A stretch of DNA of 64,000 nucleotides from an uncultured Allosphingosinicella sp. (GCA_934539295.1 CAKTCN010000006.1:1-64000); one strand, 5' to 3'; shown: positions 25,378 through 34,016, counted from the first letter of the stretch. Notes: a model not told the origin generated them from the letters alone. A program made the numbers and translations.

Positions 25378-28095
25378 TTACTCCATGCTTGGCCGCCGCT
25401 GGCGGATTTGCACTGCGTCCAGTGCCTCGGGCACCAGCGCCATGTTCTGGATGGCGGCAAGGCCCCATTGCGACGCGCCGTTGGTGGAGACGAATGGCCA
25501 TTCGACCACCCCGCCCGGCAGGGTGCGGCGAGGGTCGCCTTCCACAAGGGGCATGCCGGACTGGCCGCTGGCAAACTCGTTGGCTGCACGTTGCGCGAGC
25601 GCCGCGTCCTTGGTCTCCACGGCCGCATAGGCGGTCAAGCGCGAATGGCCCTGCTGGAGGTTGCGCGGGCCGAAGGGCTCGCCCCATTTGGCGAGATATT
25701 CCTCGCGCGGGGCATTGTACCAGCGGCAATATTCGAGCCAGGCGGCGCGATAATGCGGCACGTTGATCAGGTCGATGATCTCGGCATTGATCTCGAACGC
25801 GCCGAAGACGGAATTGAGGTGCGAGAAGCTGGTCTTGGCGCCCGGATTGCGGAAGCGGCCGGTCTTGAGTTCGTAGGGCGCGCTGCCGGTGCGCCAGCCA
25901 TTGGGCATGCGGCCGATCGTGTCCATTCCGGCCTGGATGCGGTCGCGCCACTTTCGATCGCCGGTCCGCTCCCATTCGGTCAGCCACGCGCCGGCAAGGA
26001 CGGCCCAGGTGGTGCCGAAGCTCATCTCGATCACGCCATCGGGAAGGTTCTGCTCGACGCGGCTCGGCACCTTGCGGCCGATCTCGACGCTGGTCAGCGA
26101 TTCCTCGGACGTGGAGAGGGTGCGCATCAGGTCGCCGACGCGCTCGTCGGCGGTGAGGTAATAGAAGATGCGGCGATAGGCGACGTTGCTGACACGGGGC
26201 TGTTTCGAACTGTCGCTGAAATGCTGCACGCCGTGGCGCGTACCGAGACCGGCGAAGCGGCCCAGGTGGTAGACGTCGACCTCGCCGGTGTGACGCGTCA
26301 TCGCCTCGGCCAGGCGGAAGGCCTGCGCGTTGCGGCTGCGCAGCGCCGCATACCAGAGCCAGAGGTCGGGCGAGAGTTCGCTGTTCGCCCAGGCGAAGCC
26401 GCCGATGTCGTACTTCCACTGATGCCGGTCGGTGTCGTAGCTGTGCATGACGTCGCCATGGTCCCAGAAGCCGTACCAGCCGCGGCGATCGACCTCGCCA
26501 TCGTAGAAGTCGATCAGGCGCGTCATCTGGTCCTCGACCTGCGCGCGGCGCGGCGTGGAGCGGTCGGGCAGCCCCCACACGCCGAGGACGCCGGCGGCAT
26601 GGATCTGCGCGGGATCGGCCATCAGCTGCGGCGGACTGGCCGTCTGCTGCGCGAGTGACTGGAGACGCGCGGTGTCGGGGGTCGCGGCGAACGCCCAGAG
26701 CGTCAGCTCGCTGGTGCGGGCAATGCCGCGGGCCTGGTCCCAGCCGGGCTCGTAATCCTCATAGGTGATGTCGAGCCCTTCATTCTGGGCCGCATAGCTC
26801 TCCATCCCCATCGTGCCGTGATAGGGGCGCAGGTCCATCGGCTGCGCGTCGGGCGCCCATAGCCACGCGGTGAGCGAGGCACGGTCGGTCGCGGCATTGC
26901 GGATGTCGATCTGCGTGGGATGGCGTTCCCAGAAGTAGCGCGCGGCGATGGCGGCGCCCCCGGTGGGCGAGCCGACATAGGCAAGGCCCGGCGACCTCTT
27001 GCCCTCATGCGCCTCGATCCAGCCCTGCCCTTCGGCGACGCGCTTGTTGAGCGTGAAACCGTTGGCGGACAGCTGGGCGAGCGTGAAGTCGCCCCAGGCA
27101 GGAATGCGCTCCAGCAGGGTGCCGACAGGCGCGCGGAACTCGGAAGCGGGCGGCGTGGCGCGGCCGGCGATCTGGGCATCGCGCGTCTCCCTTCCCGGAT
27201 CGCGACGCAGGCCGGTGAGCGGGCGCACCGCCTCCACGAACATCGCGTCCTCGGCCGTCGCGATGCGGATGTGACGGTCGTGGAGGTGGCCGCGCATCGG
27301 TACGCCTGCGGTGACGCCAAGACCGGAGAGGAACAGCTCGGCCGGGTCGATGTCGTAGACGAAGCTGTGGACGATCCGCAGTGCGTCGGAGCCTGCATAG
27401 GCATAGAGGCGGACGGTGAAGGGCAGGATGCTGCGCCCGCCGCCTTGGTGCCGCCCGTCGATGCGGATCACGGCGCGGACCGGGCCGCTTTGTTCGACCA
27501 CCGCACGCTCGATCATGCCTTGCAGCTGGATGCGTTCGCCATCGGGACGCCCGACGCGCGCCTCGCCGAGCAGTTCGGCGCCTTCCACGATCACGCGGTT
27601 GCCGCGGCGGGCGGAGCGGATCAGGGCCGAGCCGCTCCTGCCGATCTCCCAGCGCAGCGGGCCGCTGGCGATCTCGATCCGATCGGCATGCTCGCGCACG
27701 GTGACTGGAGCCTGCGGAAGGGCCGCGCGGCCCGGAACGGCGCTATAGGTAGGCTGTGCGATCGCGGTCGCGCCGATGGCGTGGGCGCTCCACTTGACCG
27801 AGCCATCGGGCCAGAATGCGGTGGTCCAGCTTTGCACGGCCACGGGGCTGCCGTCGGCGCCGCTGAGCGCGAAGCGCGGAGCACCGCGCACCCTGCCCTC
27901 TGGCCATGCCATGCCCCAGGTCTGGCCTTCGCTGCCGCCCCGGGGCGCAGCGCCGTGGATCCAGGCCGCATCGCTCCGCACCGGCGCGCCGCGCTGGGCG
28001 GCGAATGCTGGCAGTGAATGGGTCAGTGCATAAGGCGCAACGCCTGCGACAAGCATTGCCCGCATGAAGCCGCGCCGGCCGATCATCTGGCCCAT
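25378..28095 (-). CDS. Exo-rhamnogalacturonan lyase-like protein, PL26 (PcRGLX/YetA-like)
   Basis: 905 residues with a Tat leader (IGRRGFMRAMLVAGVAPYALT). The layout of an N-terminal beta domain, a central beta-sandwich and a C-terminal alpha/alpha-toroid (motifs MHSYDTDRHQWKYDIGGFAW, MSFGTTWAVLAGAWLTEWER, PHYRAAWLEYC) fits the PcRGLX/YetA family, PL26, which releases unsaturated galacturonosyl-rhamnose from RG chain ends. B. subtilis yetA likewise lies in an RG-I cluster, supporting the call. AGGGAGAGG precedes the ATG. Seventy bases separate it from the DUF6250 gene upstream, and that gap carries an operator-like palindrome. Confidence 0.72.
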   Translation of the reverse strand: MGQMIGRRGFMRAMLVAGVAPYALTHSLPAFAAQRGAPVRSDAAWIHGAAPRGGSEGQTWGMAWPEGRVRGAPRFALSGADGSPVAVQSWTTAFWPDGSVKWSAHAIGATAIAQPTYSAVPGRAALPQAPVTVREHADRIEIASGPLRWEIGRSGSALIRSARRGNRVIVEGAELLGEARVGRPDGERIQLQGMIERAVVEQSGPVRAVIRIDGRHQGGGRSILPFTVRLYAYAGSDALRIVHSFVYDIDPAELFLSGLGVTAGVPMRGHLHDRHIRIATAEDAMFVEAVRPLTGLRRDPGRETRDAQIAGRATPPASEFRAPVGTLLERIPAWGDFTLAQLSANGFTLNKRVAEGQGWIEAHEGKRSPGLAYVGSPTGGAAIAARYFWERHPTQIDIRNAATDRASLTAWLWAPDAQPMDLRPYHGTMGMESYAAQNEGLDITYEDYEPGWDQARGIARTSELTLWAFAATPDTARLQSLAQQTASPPQLMADPAQIHAAGVLGVWGLPDRSTPRRAQVEDQMTRLIDFYDGEVDRRGWYGFWDHGDVMHSYDTDRHQWKYDIGGFAWANSELSPDLWLWYAALRSRNAQAFRLAEAMTRHTGEVDVYHLGRFAGLGTRHGVQHFSDSSKQPRVSNVAYRRIFYYLTADERVGDLMRTLSTSEESLTSVEIGRKVPSRVEQNLPDGVIEMSFGTTWAVLAGAWLTEWERTGDRKWRDRIQAGMDTIGRMPNGWRTGSAPYELKTGRFRNPGAKTSFSHLNSVFGAFEINAEIIDLINVPHYRAAWLEYCRWYNAPREEYLAKWGEPFGPRNLQQGHSRLTAYAAVETKDAALAQRAANEFASGQSGMPLVEGDPRRTLPGGVVEWPFVSTNGASQWGLAAIQNMALVPEALDAVQIRQRRPSME

Positions 28096-28117
28096 CTCTA
28101 CCCTCTCCCTGGTCGTC

Positions 28118-28146
28118 TATATGAAACCTTGTTCCATCATATATGA
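28118..28146. promoter_or_regulatory. Operator-like palindrome, copy B (upstream of PL26)
   Basis: TATATGA (28118) and TCATATA (28137) are perfect inverted arms 12 bases apart, enclosing TTGTTCCA at 28129-28136 and overlapping the palindrome TCATATATGA. It lies 23-51 bases before the PL26 start, where a promoter would be expected. Shared core and geometry with 22550-22582 suggest one regulator. Confidence 0.5.
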
Positions 28147-28165
28147 CGATCATCGACGAAGGTGG

Positions 28166-28879
28166 CTAGACCAATCTGAGCACGCGGAAGTTGGCGATGC
28201 GCAGGTGGCTCCAGGTGGTGCGCAGGCCGAAATGGCCACGCAGGTAAGGCTCAGGATCGCCAAGTTCGAAGAGCGGCCTGCCGTCGCGTTGCAGGGAGAC
28301 GTGAGGTCCGTCCACAGCCAACCGGATCCGCGTCCATCGGTTAGGAACGAGCAGGGCTTCGGGCGCGGACAGGTCATGTTCGGGCAGCAACGGGCGATTG
28401 CTGCGCTCACCGATATAGCGGCGGAAACGCGTGGTCGTGTTCCGGTTGCCGCCTATGCCGGCATAGTAGGTGCGCAGTTCGTCATAATCGGCGAAGGCGC
28501 CGCTGCGCGTGCGGGCGAGCACGTCGCCGCCCGGCGCGCGCGGATCGGTCGCCATCCAGAAGCAGTTGAGATCGCTCACCGTGTCATAGGGTCCGCCCGC
28601 CGAAACCGCCATCGCATCATATTCGATGGCGACCGGGCTCTCCAGCGCGTGCCGGAACCACAAGGTCGCGCCGGCCGGCATCTCGATGTCGAGGAAGCCG
28701 CCAGCACCCTCCACGCGGCCGGGCTTCTCCGCCTCGATCACCCATTGGTCCAGGCCGTGGGTGAAGTCGTCGCGGTGGACCACCCGATCGTCGCTGCGCG
28801 AAATCGCGCACCCCGCAAGGAGCGTGGCGCCGCCGATCATCGCGGAACGGCGGGTGATCCGGGAACTGTCTTCGTTCAT
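28166..28879 (-). CDS. DUF6250-type Tat lipoprotein
   Basis: 237 residues from the ATG preceding EDSSRITRRSAMIGGATLLAGC; the open frame extends further upstream but into a terminator and non-coding sequence. The leader combines a twin-arginine motif with a lipobox (LLAGC, cysteine 24). The mature part looks like a concanavalin-type beta-sandwich: DDFTHGLDQWVIEAEKPG, FLDIEMPAGATLWFRHAL, DLNCFWMATDP and WTRIRLAVDG. I recognise this as DUF6250, an uncharacterised family seen near polysaccharide genes. Just upstream of PL26 on the same strand, it may bind or process RG fragments at a membrane surface. Confidence 0.72.
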   Translation of the reverse strand: MNEDSSRITRRSAMIGGATLLAGCAISRSDDRVVHRDDFTHGLDQWVIEAEKPGRVEGAGGFLDIEMPAGATLWFRHALESPVAIEYDAMAVSAGGPYDTVSDLNCFWMATDPRAPGGDVLARTRSGAFADYDELRTYYAGIGGNRNTTTRFRRYIGERSNRPLLPEHDLSAPEALLVPNRWTRIRLAVDGPHVSLQRDGRPLFELGDPEPYLRGHFGLRTTWSHLRIANFRVLRLV

Positions 28880-28923
28880 CGGCTCATCTTGGCCGCTCCT
28901 GTCCGGATTGGCCAGCGACGGAC

Positions 28924-28960
28924 ACGAAAACGGGCGGGAGTGCCTGAGCACGCCCGCCCG
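28924..28960 (-). terminator. Rho-independent terminator of the carbonic anhydrase-SulP operon
   Basis: CGGGCGGG/CCCGCCCG arms with an inner GTGC/GCAC stem and CTGA loop (one mismatch) are followed on the minus strand by TTTTCG. It begins 44 bases after the SulP stop. Confidence 0.82.
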
Positions 28961-29003
28961 CAAGTTTGGATACGCCGCCAAAGAGGGGGAAGGCGGCGGG
29001 GGG

Positions 29004-30524
29004 TCAGGCGGCGGGAAGCAGCCGCCCGATCTTGTCATTCTGGCCGAGCACGATGACCTCGCCGCCCGCACGACGGCGGCGCTCCAGCCACTCGCGCAGC
29101 ATCTCGGCAAAGGTGTGGTCGACATGGTCCATCTTCGCGAGGTCGAGCGTGACCGGGCGGTCACGTTCAACATTCTCCAGCGCCGCCGAGGCCTTGGGCA
29201 GTGCGACAAAGGTGGCAGCGCCGTCGAAGCGGATATGCTGGCCTTCGGGCGCCTCCTGCGAGTCGACCTTGAGCTTGAGGCGCTTCAGATGCGGCACCAG
29301 CTCGAGCAGCGACAGGGCAAGGCCGGTGAGCACGCCGGTCAGCAGGTCGGTCGCGACCACCATCACGAAGGTGCCGGCCCAGATGAGCGCGGGCATCAGG
29401 CCATAGACGTGCCACAGATGCTTGACATGCTGCAGGCTGACCAGGCGCCAGCCGGTGATGACCAGGATGCCGGCGAGCGCCGCCATCGGAATCTCGCGCA
29501 GCAGCCAGGGCAGAAGCGCGACCGCACCGAGGATCCAGACGCCGTGCAGGATCGCCGAGGCGCGGGTGACGGCGCCGGCCTGCACGTTGGCGGAGCTGCG
29601 CACGATCACGCCGGTCATCGGCAGCGCGCCGGCCGCGCCGCACAGGAAGTTGCCGACGCCCTGGGCGCGCAGTTCCTTGTTATAGTCGGTGCGGACGCCG
29701 TCATGCATGCGGTCCACCGCTGCGGCCGACAACAGGGTCTCGGCACTGGCGATGAAGGCGATGGCGATGGCAGTGGTGATCACCGAGGCGCTGAGCATGC
29801 TGGCCCAGGTCTGGCTGGTCGGCAGGTCGATCGCGGCGGCAAGCGATTCCGGCACGGCGACGCGGGCGACGCCAAGGTCCAGGATCAAGGCGGCGAGCGT
29901 CGCGGCGACGATGCCGACGAGCGCGCCGGGAACCAGCTTCAGCGACTTGGGACGAAACTTTTCCCAGCCGAGCATGGTGCCGATGGTGATGAGGCCGACG
30001 GCGAATGCCGGCCAGGCGCTGCCGCCCTGATCGGGCGCGAGGCCGAGCAGGCGGGCCGGCATGGCGGCAAGATTGTCGAGGCCGTTGGCGAGCGGAGCCT
30101 CGTCGAACAGCACATGATATTGGCCGACCACGATCAGCAGGCCGATGCCGGCGAGCATGCCATGGACGACTGCGGGCGAGATCGCCCGGAACCAGCCGCC
30201 GAGCTTGAAATAGCCCGCCGCAACCTGGATCAGGCCTGCCAGAAGCAGGATTGGGCCGAGCGCGGCCAGGCCCTGGTTGCGCACGATTTCGAACACGATC
30301 ACGGCAAGGCCCGCGGCCGGGCCGCTGACCTGCAGCGGCGATCCGGCCAGCGCACCGACGACGATGCCGCCGATGATGCCGGTGATCAGGCCCTTCTCGG
30401 CGGGCACGCCCGACGCGATGGCGATGCCCATGCAGAGCGGCATCGCCACCAGGAACACGACGATCGACGCCGTGAAATCCTTGGTGAAGGTGCCGGTCTT
30501 GGGAGTTGCGGCGATGCTACTCAT
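29004..30524 (-). CDS. SulP-family anion (bicarbonate) transporter with STAS domain
   Basis: 506 residues. The SulP core has about 10-14 membrane helices with VFLVAMPLCMGIAIASGVP and GSPLQVSGPAAGLAVIVFE near the N-terminus, and a cytoplasmic STAS domain from about residue 420 (VTLDLAKMDHVDHTFAEML). The start ATG overlaps the carbonic anhydrase stop (ATGA). Co-translation with a beta-carbonic anhydrase is the typical setting of bicarbonate-transporting SulP proteins, so bicarbonate or a related anion is the likely substrate, though sulfate cannot be excluded. Confidence 0.88.
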   Translation of the reverse strand: MSSIAATPKTGTFTKDFTASIVVFLVAMPLCMGIAIASGVPAEKGLITGIIGGIVVGALAGSPLQVSGPAAGLAVIVFEIVRNQGLAALGPILLLAGLIQVAAGYFKLGGWFRAISPAVVHGMLAGIGLLIVVGQYHVLFDEAPLANGLDNLAAMPARLLGLAPDQGGSAWPAFAVGLITIGTMLGWEKFRPKSLKLVPGALVGIVAATLAALILDLGVARVAVPESLAAAIDLPTSQTWASMLSASVITTAIAIAFIASAETLLSAAAVDRMHDGVRTDYNKELRAQGVGNFLCGAAGALPMTGVIVRSSANVQAGAVTRASAILHGVWILGAVALLPWLLREIPMAALAGILVITGWRLVSLQHVKHLWHVYGLMPALIWAGTFVMVVATDLLTGVLTGLALSLLELVPHLKRLKLKVDSQEAPEGQHIRFDGAATFVALPKASAALENVERDRPVTLDLAKMDHVDHTFAEMLREWLERRRRAGGEVIVLGQNDKIGRLLPAA

Positions 30525-31213
30525 TCCGCAGCCTCGAGATAGGGCTTGGCCGACAGACGGTTGGCATGCGGCAGCGCGACGGGAAGCGGCTTGTCGGCGC
30601 GCAGCGGCATGAACTGGTTGGTCTCGCCGTCGAGGCCGAGGATCACGCCGGCGTTGATGTCGACATACCAGCCGTGCAGAGCGATTTCGCCGCGGGCGAT
30701 GCCCGACGCGACCGACGGATGCGTGCGAAGGTGAGCAAGCTGGGCGACGATATTCTCCAGCGTGACGGCGCGGACGCGGTCGTCGCCGGACAGTTCCGGA
30801 TAACCCTGGTTCACGACTTCGCGCGCGGCGTTGGAGTGACGCAGCCAGGCGGCGACGTTCGGCATCGTCTCCAGACCCGTGGGGTCGGCGACCGCCTTCA
30901 TCGCGCCGCAGCCATAGTGGCCGCACACGATGATGTCGCGCACGCCGAGTGCCATCACGGCATATTCGACGGTGGAGGATACGCCGCCATTCTGGGTGGC
31001 GAAGGGCGGGACGATATTGCCGGCATTGCGGCAGACGAAGAGATCGCCCGGCTGCGCCTGCATGATATGTTCGGGGACGATGCGCGAGTCCGCGCAGGAG
31101 ATCATCAGTGCCTTGGGGCTCTGCCCGTCCGTCGCCAGCGTCGCGTAAAGCTCGCTCTGGTTCGGAAAGGTTTCCTTCTCGAAGCTGAATACTCGTCCGA
31201 TAAGTTCGTTCAT
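30521..31213 (-). CDS. Beta-class carbonic anhydrase
   Basis: 230 residues. Zinc ligands are C40 and H99/C102 with the D42-R44 dyad, in ISCADSR and CGHYGCGAM. It interconverts CO2 and bicarbonate in the cytoplasm. The chosen ATG begins NELIGRVFSFEKETFP; an in-frame extension to 31270 lacks conserved features. A perfect palindrome GCTGCATTGCAGC lies at 31264-31276, about 50 bases before the start, and could be regulatory. The stop overlaps the SulP start. Confidence 0.93.
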   Translation of the reverse strand: MNELIGRVFSFEKETFPNQSELYATLATDGQSPKALMISCADSRIVPEHIMQAQPGDLFVCRNAGNIVPPFATQNGGVSSTVEYAVMALGVRDIIVCGHYGCGAMKAVADPTGLETMPNVAAWLRHSNAAREVVNQGYPELSGDDRVRAVTLENIVAQLAHLRTHPSVASGIARGEIALHGWYVDINAGVILGLDGETNQFMPLRADKPLPVALPHANRLSAKPYLEAAE

Positions 31214-31303
31214 TGCCTGTCTCGCTGATCCTCTGGGACAGGATCGGCTAACAGGTTCAGTTTGCTGCATTGCAGCGGGTTTGTAAGGATTTGTTGCAGC
31301 CGC

Positions 31304-32605
31304 TCAGACGGGCAGGATCATCTCGGCGAGCAGGCCGCCCCCGGGGCGGTTGCGGAGGCGGAAGGTGCCCCCTTGTGCCTCCACCATGCGGCTGACGATG
31401 GCGAGGCCCAGGCCCAGGCCCTTGGTGTTGCGCCCGCGCGCGGGATCGAGGCGGACGAAGGGCTGGAGTGCGCGATGCAGGTCTTCGTCGGGGATGCCGG
31501 GGCCGTCATCCTCGACCCGGAACGTCGCGGTGGCGCTGCCATGGACCAAGGTCACCCGCGCGCCTCCGGCATAGCGCACCGCATTCTCGACCAGGTTGCC
31601 GAGCGCGCGCTTCAACGCCAGTGGGCGGAGCATCATCTCGGCATGTTCGGGGCCGGAGAAAGCGACCTCCTCCCCCATGTCCTCGCGCTCGTCGAGGAGG
31701 GTGCGGACGAGCACCGCGGCATCGATCCGCCGCTTGGGTTCGGGATCATCCTCCCCCTTCAGGAAGGCGAGCAGCGAATCGAGCATCTGCTCCATCTCGC
31801 CCGCATCGGTCTGGATATCCCTGCGCAGTTCCTCGTCCTCGACCTGCTCCGTGCGCAGCTGAAGGCGCGCCATCGGAGTGCGCAGGTCATGGCCGACGGC
31901 GGCAAGCGCCTGCATCCGGTCGGCGATAAGCTGATGGATGCGGTCCTGCATGTCGTTGAAGGCGCGGATCACGCGGCGCACCTCGCCCGACCCGCGCACC
32001 GGCACATGCATGGTTCCGCCCCGCCCGATCACGCCCGCCGCCTGGACGAGCGCATCCATGGGCCGGAGCGTGCGCCGGATCATCAGCGCGGCCATGACGA
32101 CCAGGGCGATGGCGGGGATAAGCGCAAGGAGGACGCGGTTGAGAGTCAGGCTCCAATGATCCACCGGCTCGGGCGCGGTGAAGATCAAGGTGCTGCCGTC
32201 GGCGAGCAGGAGGCTACCCTTCACGAAGCCCTGACGCCCCGGCGAGTGGAGGTAGAGCTTCAGGTTGGTGTCGGCGAGGCTCGGCTCCCACAGCAGGATC
32301 TGCTCGCGCATCTCCTCCAGGTCGGGCGCGATGGCGGGCGGCTCGTGACGGCCGGGACGCCAGCGAACGCTCACGCCACGGCTGGACAGGCGGGCGGCAG
32401 CGGCGGGGCGCTCGACCGGCGGGCGGCTCGACAGGAACTGGTAGGCAATGGCGACATGCTCGGCCACGCGATGTGCTTCCTCGTCCTGCATGCGCAGGAT
32501 CTCGGCACGCTCGTAGAGGAAGGTGCTGGCGGCGAACTCGAAAGCGATGGCGAGGAACAGGATCGCGACAATGCGTCCCAGCAGGCCGGCCGAACGCCGC
32601 GGCAC
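31304..32605 (-). CDS. EnvZ-like sensor histidine kinase
   Basis: 433 residues from a GTG located two bases after the response-regulator stop. Order: membrane helix (about 8-28), a periplasmic domain, second helix (about 165-185), HAMP linker, HisKA with AVGHDLRTPMARLQLR, then HATPase with NLVENAVRYA (N box), EDDGPGIP (G1) and KGLGLGLAIVSRM (G2). It phosphorylates the adjacent OmpR-type regulator; the GHDLRTP H-box with the short HAMP is typical of EnvZ-like kinases. The stimulus is unknown. Confidence 0.92.
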   Translation of the reverse strand: MPRRSAGLLGRIVAILFLAIAFEFAASTFLYERAEILRMQDEEAHRVAEHVAIAYQFLSSRPPVERPAAAARLSSRGVSVRWRPGRHEPPAIAPDLEEMREQILLWEPSLADTNLKLYLHSPGRQGFVKGSLLLADGSTLIFTAPEPVDHWSLTLNRVLLALIPAIALVVMAALMIRRTLRPMDALVQAAGVIGRGGTMHVPVRGSGEVRRVIRAFNDMQDRIHQLIADRMQALAAVGHDLRTPMARLQLRTEQVEDEELRRDIQTDAGEMEQMLDSLLAFLKGEDDPEPKRRIDAAVLVRTLLDEREDMGEEVAFSGPEHAEMMLRPLALKRALGNLVENAVRYAGGARVTLVHGSATATFRVEDDGPGIPDEDLHRALQPFVRLDPARGRNTKGLGLGLAIVSRMVEAQGGTFRLRNRPGGGLLAEMILPV

Positions 32606-32607
32606 GA

Positions 32608-33318
32608 TCAGTCGCGCTCGACCGGTGCGCTGAACATGTAGCCGACGCCGCGCACGGTGAGGATCGGTGCGGGCTTGTCGGTGACCGAGAGCTTGCGACG
32701 CAGCCGGCTGACCAGCACGTCGACGCTGCGGTCGGATGAGTCGCCGAGGCGCGTGCGCGACAATTCGATCAACCGCTCGCGCGCGATCACCCGCTGGGCA
32801 TTCTCGATGAAGGCGGTGAGAAGGTCGAACTCCGCCCCGGTCAGTTCCACCAGGGCGCCGGTTGGCGAGGTCACGTCGCGGCGGGTGAAGTCCACGGTCC
32901 AGCCGTCGAACCGCGCCTCCGACGCGCGTTCGGTGCCGTGGCGCCCGTCCAGGCGCCCGCGGCGCAGCACGGCGCGGACGCGGGCGAGCAGCTCGCGGGT
33001 GCTGAACGGCTTGGCGAGATAATCGTCGGCACCGATCTCCAGCCCCACGACGCGATCGGTCTCCTCGCCGCGCGCGCTGACGAAGATGATCGGCACTTCG
33101 CTCTTCTGGCGGATCTGGCGGCACAATTCGAGGCCGTCGGTACCGGGCAGCATGATGTCGAGCAGCACCAGGTCCGGCGCCTCGGCATCGAAGCTCACCC
33201 AGAATTCGGCCGACGAGGATGCCGTGCGGACATGATAGCCATTCTGCTGAAGCGCGCGCGCCGTCAGCGTGCGCAGCGGCGGATCGTCCTCGACCAGCAG
33301 GATGGATTGGCTACTCAA
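32608..33318 (-). CDS. OmpR/PhoB-family response regulator
   Basis: 236 residues. Receiver domain with the acidic pair E10/D11-D12, phospho-acceptor D54 in LVLLDIMLPGTDG and Lys in AKPFSTREL, followed by a winged-helix DNA-binding domain ending LVSRLRRKL..ILTVRGVGYMF. It is the first gene of a two-gene operon with the kinase downstream. Targets are unknown. Confidence 0.94.
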   Translation of the reverse strand: MSSQSILLVEDDPPLRTLTARALQQNGYHVRTASSSAEFWVSFDAEAPDLVLLDIMLPGTDGLELCRQIRQKSEVPIIFVSARGEETDRVVGLEIGADDYLAKPFSTRELLARVRAVLRRGRLDGRHGTERASEARFDGWTVDFTRRDVTSPTGALVELTGAEFDLLTAFIENAQRVIARERLIELSRTRLGDSSDRSVDVLVSRLRRKLSVTDKPAPILTVRGVGYMFSAPVERD

Positions 33319-33397
33319 AGGGGCGTGTCACGTCGCGGCATGGATAAGCGTTCCAGCTAGTCGCTGGCGGCGCTTTGGACAAGAGCAGGCTTGCTGG

Positions 33398-33940
33398 TCA
33401 CCCCTTGCGCACGGGCGACAGGACGAGGCGGTCAAGGATCGCCGCCATCTCCTCGGCAGGCATGTCGCGGCCGCGCTGCAGCCACCAGGTCAGCAGCGCC
33501 TGCGCGGCATGCACCGTGTGCGTGATGGCGAGGTCGGGCGGCAGGCCGGGCGGATCGGGCAGCCCGACGCCATGCGCCCAGGCGATCCGCTGTTCGATCA
33601 TCAGCCGCTGCACCGTCGGCTCGGCCGCCGCGGTGAGCAGCGCCTGGAATGCCGACGCGTTGCGTTCGATGTGGCGGCAGATGGCCAGGGCAGCCTCGGC
33701 CGTGTCGTCGCTGGCGAGCGCGGGCAGGATATCGGGCAGCAGCGCATCGGTAAGCCGATCCGCGGCGTCGAGCAGCAGCTCCTCCTTGTCCTTATAGTGG
33801 CGGAAGAAGGTGGCATAGCCGATCCCCGCCGCTTCCACGATCTCCCCAATCGTTACCGCGGAGAAATCGCGCGTCTCCAGCAGCTTCAGCACCGCCGCCG
33901 TCAGCGCGGCGCGGGTTCTTTCAACTCTTGCGTCGGGCAA
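33398..33940 (-). CDS. TetR-family repressor
   Basis: 180 residues from a TTG. N-terminal helix-turn-helix: RTRAALTAAVLKLLETRDFSAVTIGEIVEAAGIGYATFFRHYKDKE-like pattern (residues about 8-55), then a ligand-binding domain rich in helices. It is divergent from the OMF-MFP-RND efflux genes, with a strong palindrome between them, so it most likely represses that efflux operon and itself. The start is uncertain because no ATG is available nearby and no clear ribosome site is seen. Confidence 0.88.
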   Translation of the reverse strand: MPDARVERTRAALTAAVLKLLETRDFSAVTIGEIVEAAGIGYATFFRHYKDKEELLLDAADRLTDALLPDILPALASDDTAEAALAICRHIERNASAFQALLTAAAEPTVQRLMIEQRIAWAHGVGLPDPPGLPPDLAITHTVHAAQALLTWWLQRGRDMPAEEMAAILDRLVLSPVRKG

Positions 33941-33975
33941 ATGGAACCAGGCTCCGTCTCGCTGATTGTGGATGC

Positions 33976-34007
33976 ACCTATGATATACTCTATATCAAAA
34001 CATAGGT
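33976..34007. promoter_or_regulatory. TetR-type operator between the repressor and efflux genes
   Basis: The 17-bp perfect palindrome TGATATACTCTATATCA (33981-33997) lies inside an outer pair ACCTATG / CATAGGT (33976-33982 and 34001-34007). It is AT-rich in GC-rich surroundings and sits centrally in the 76-base divergent gap, the expected place for autoregulation and control of the efflux operon. Confidence 0.75.
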
Positions 34008-34016
34008 TATCCACGG

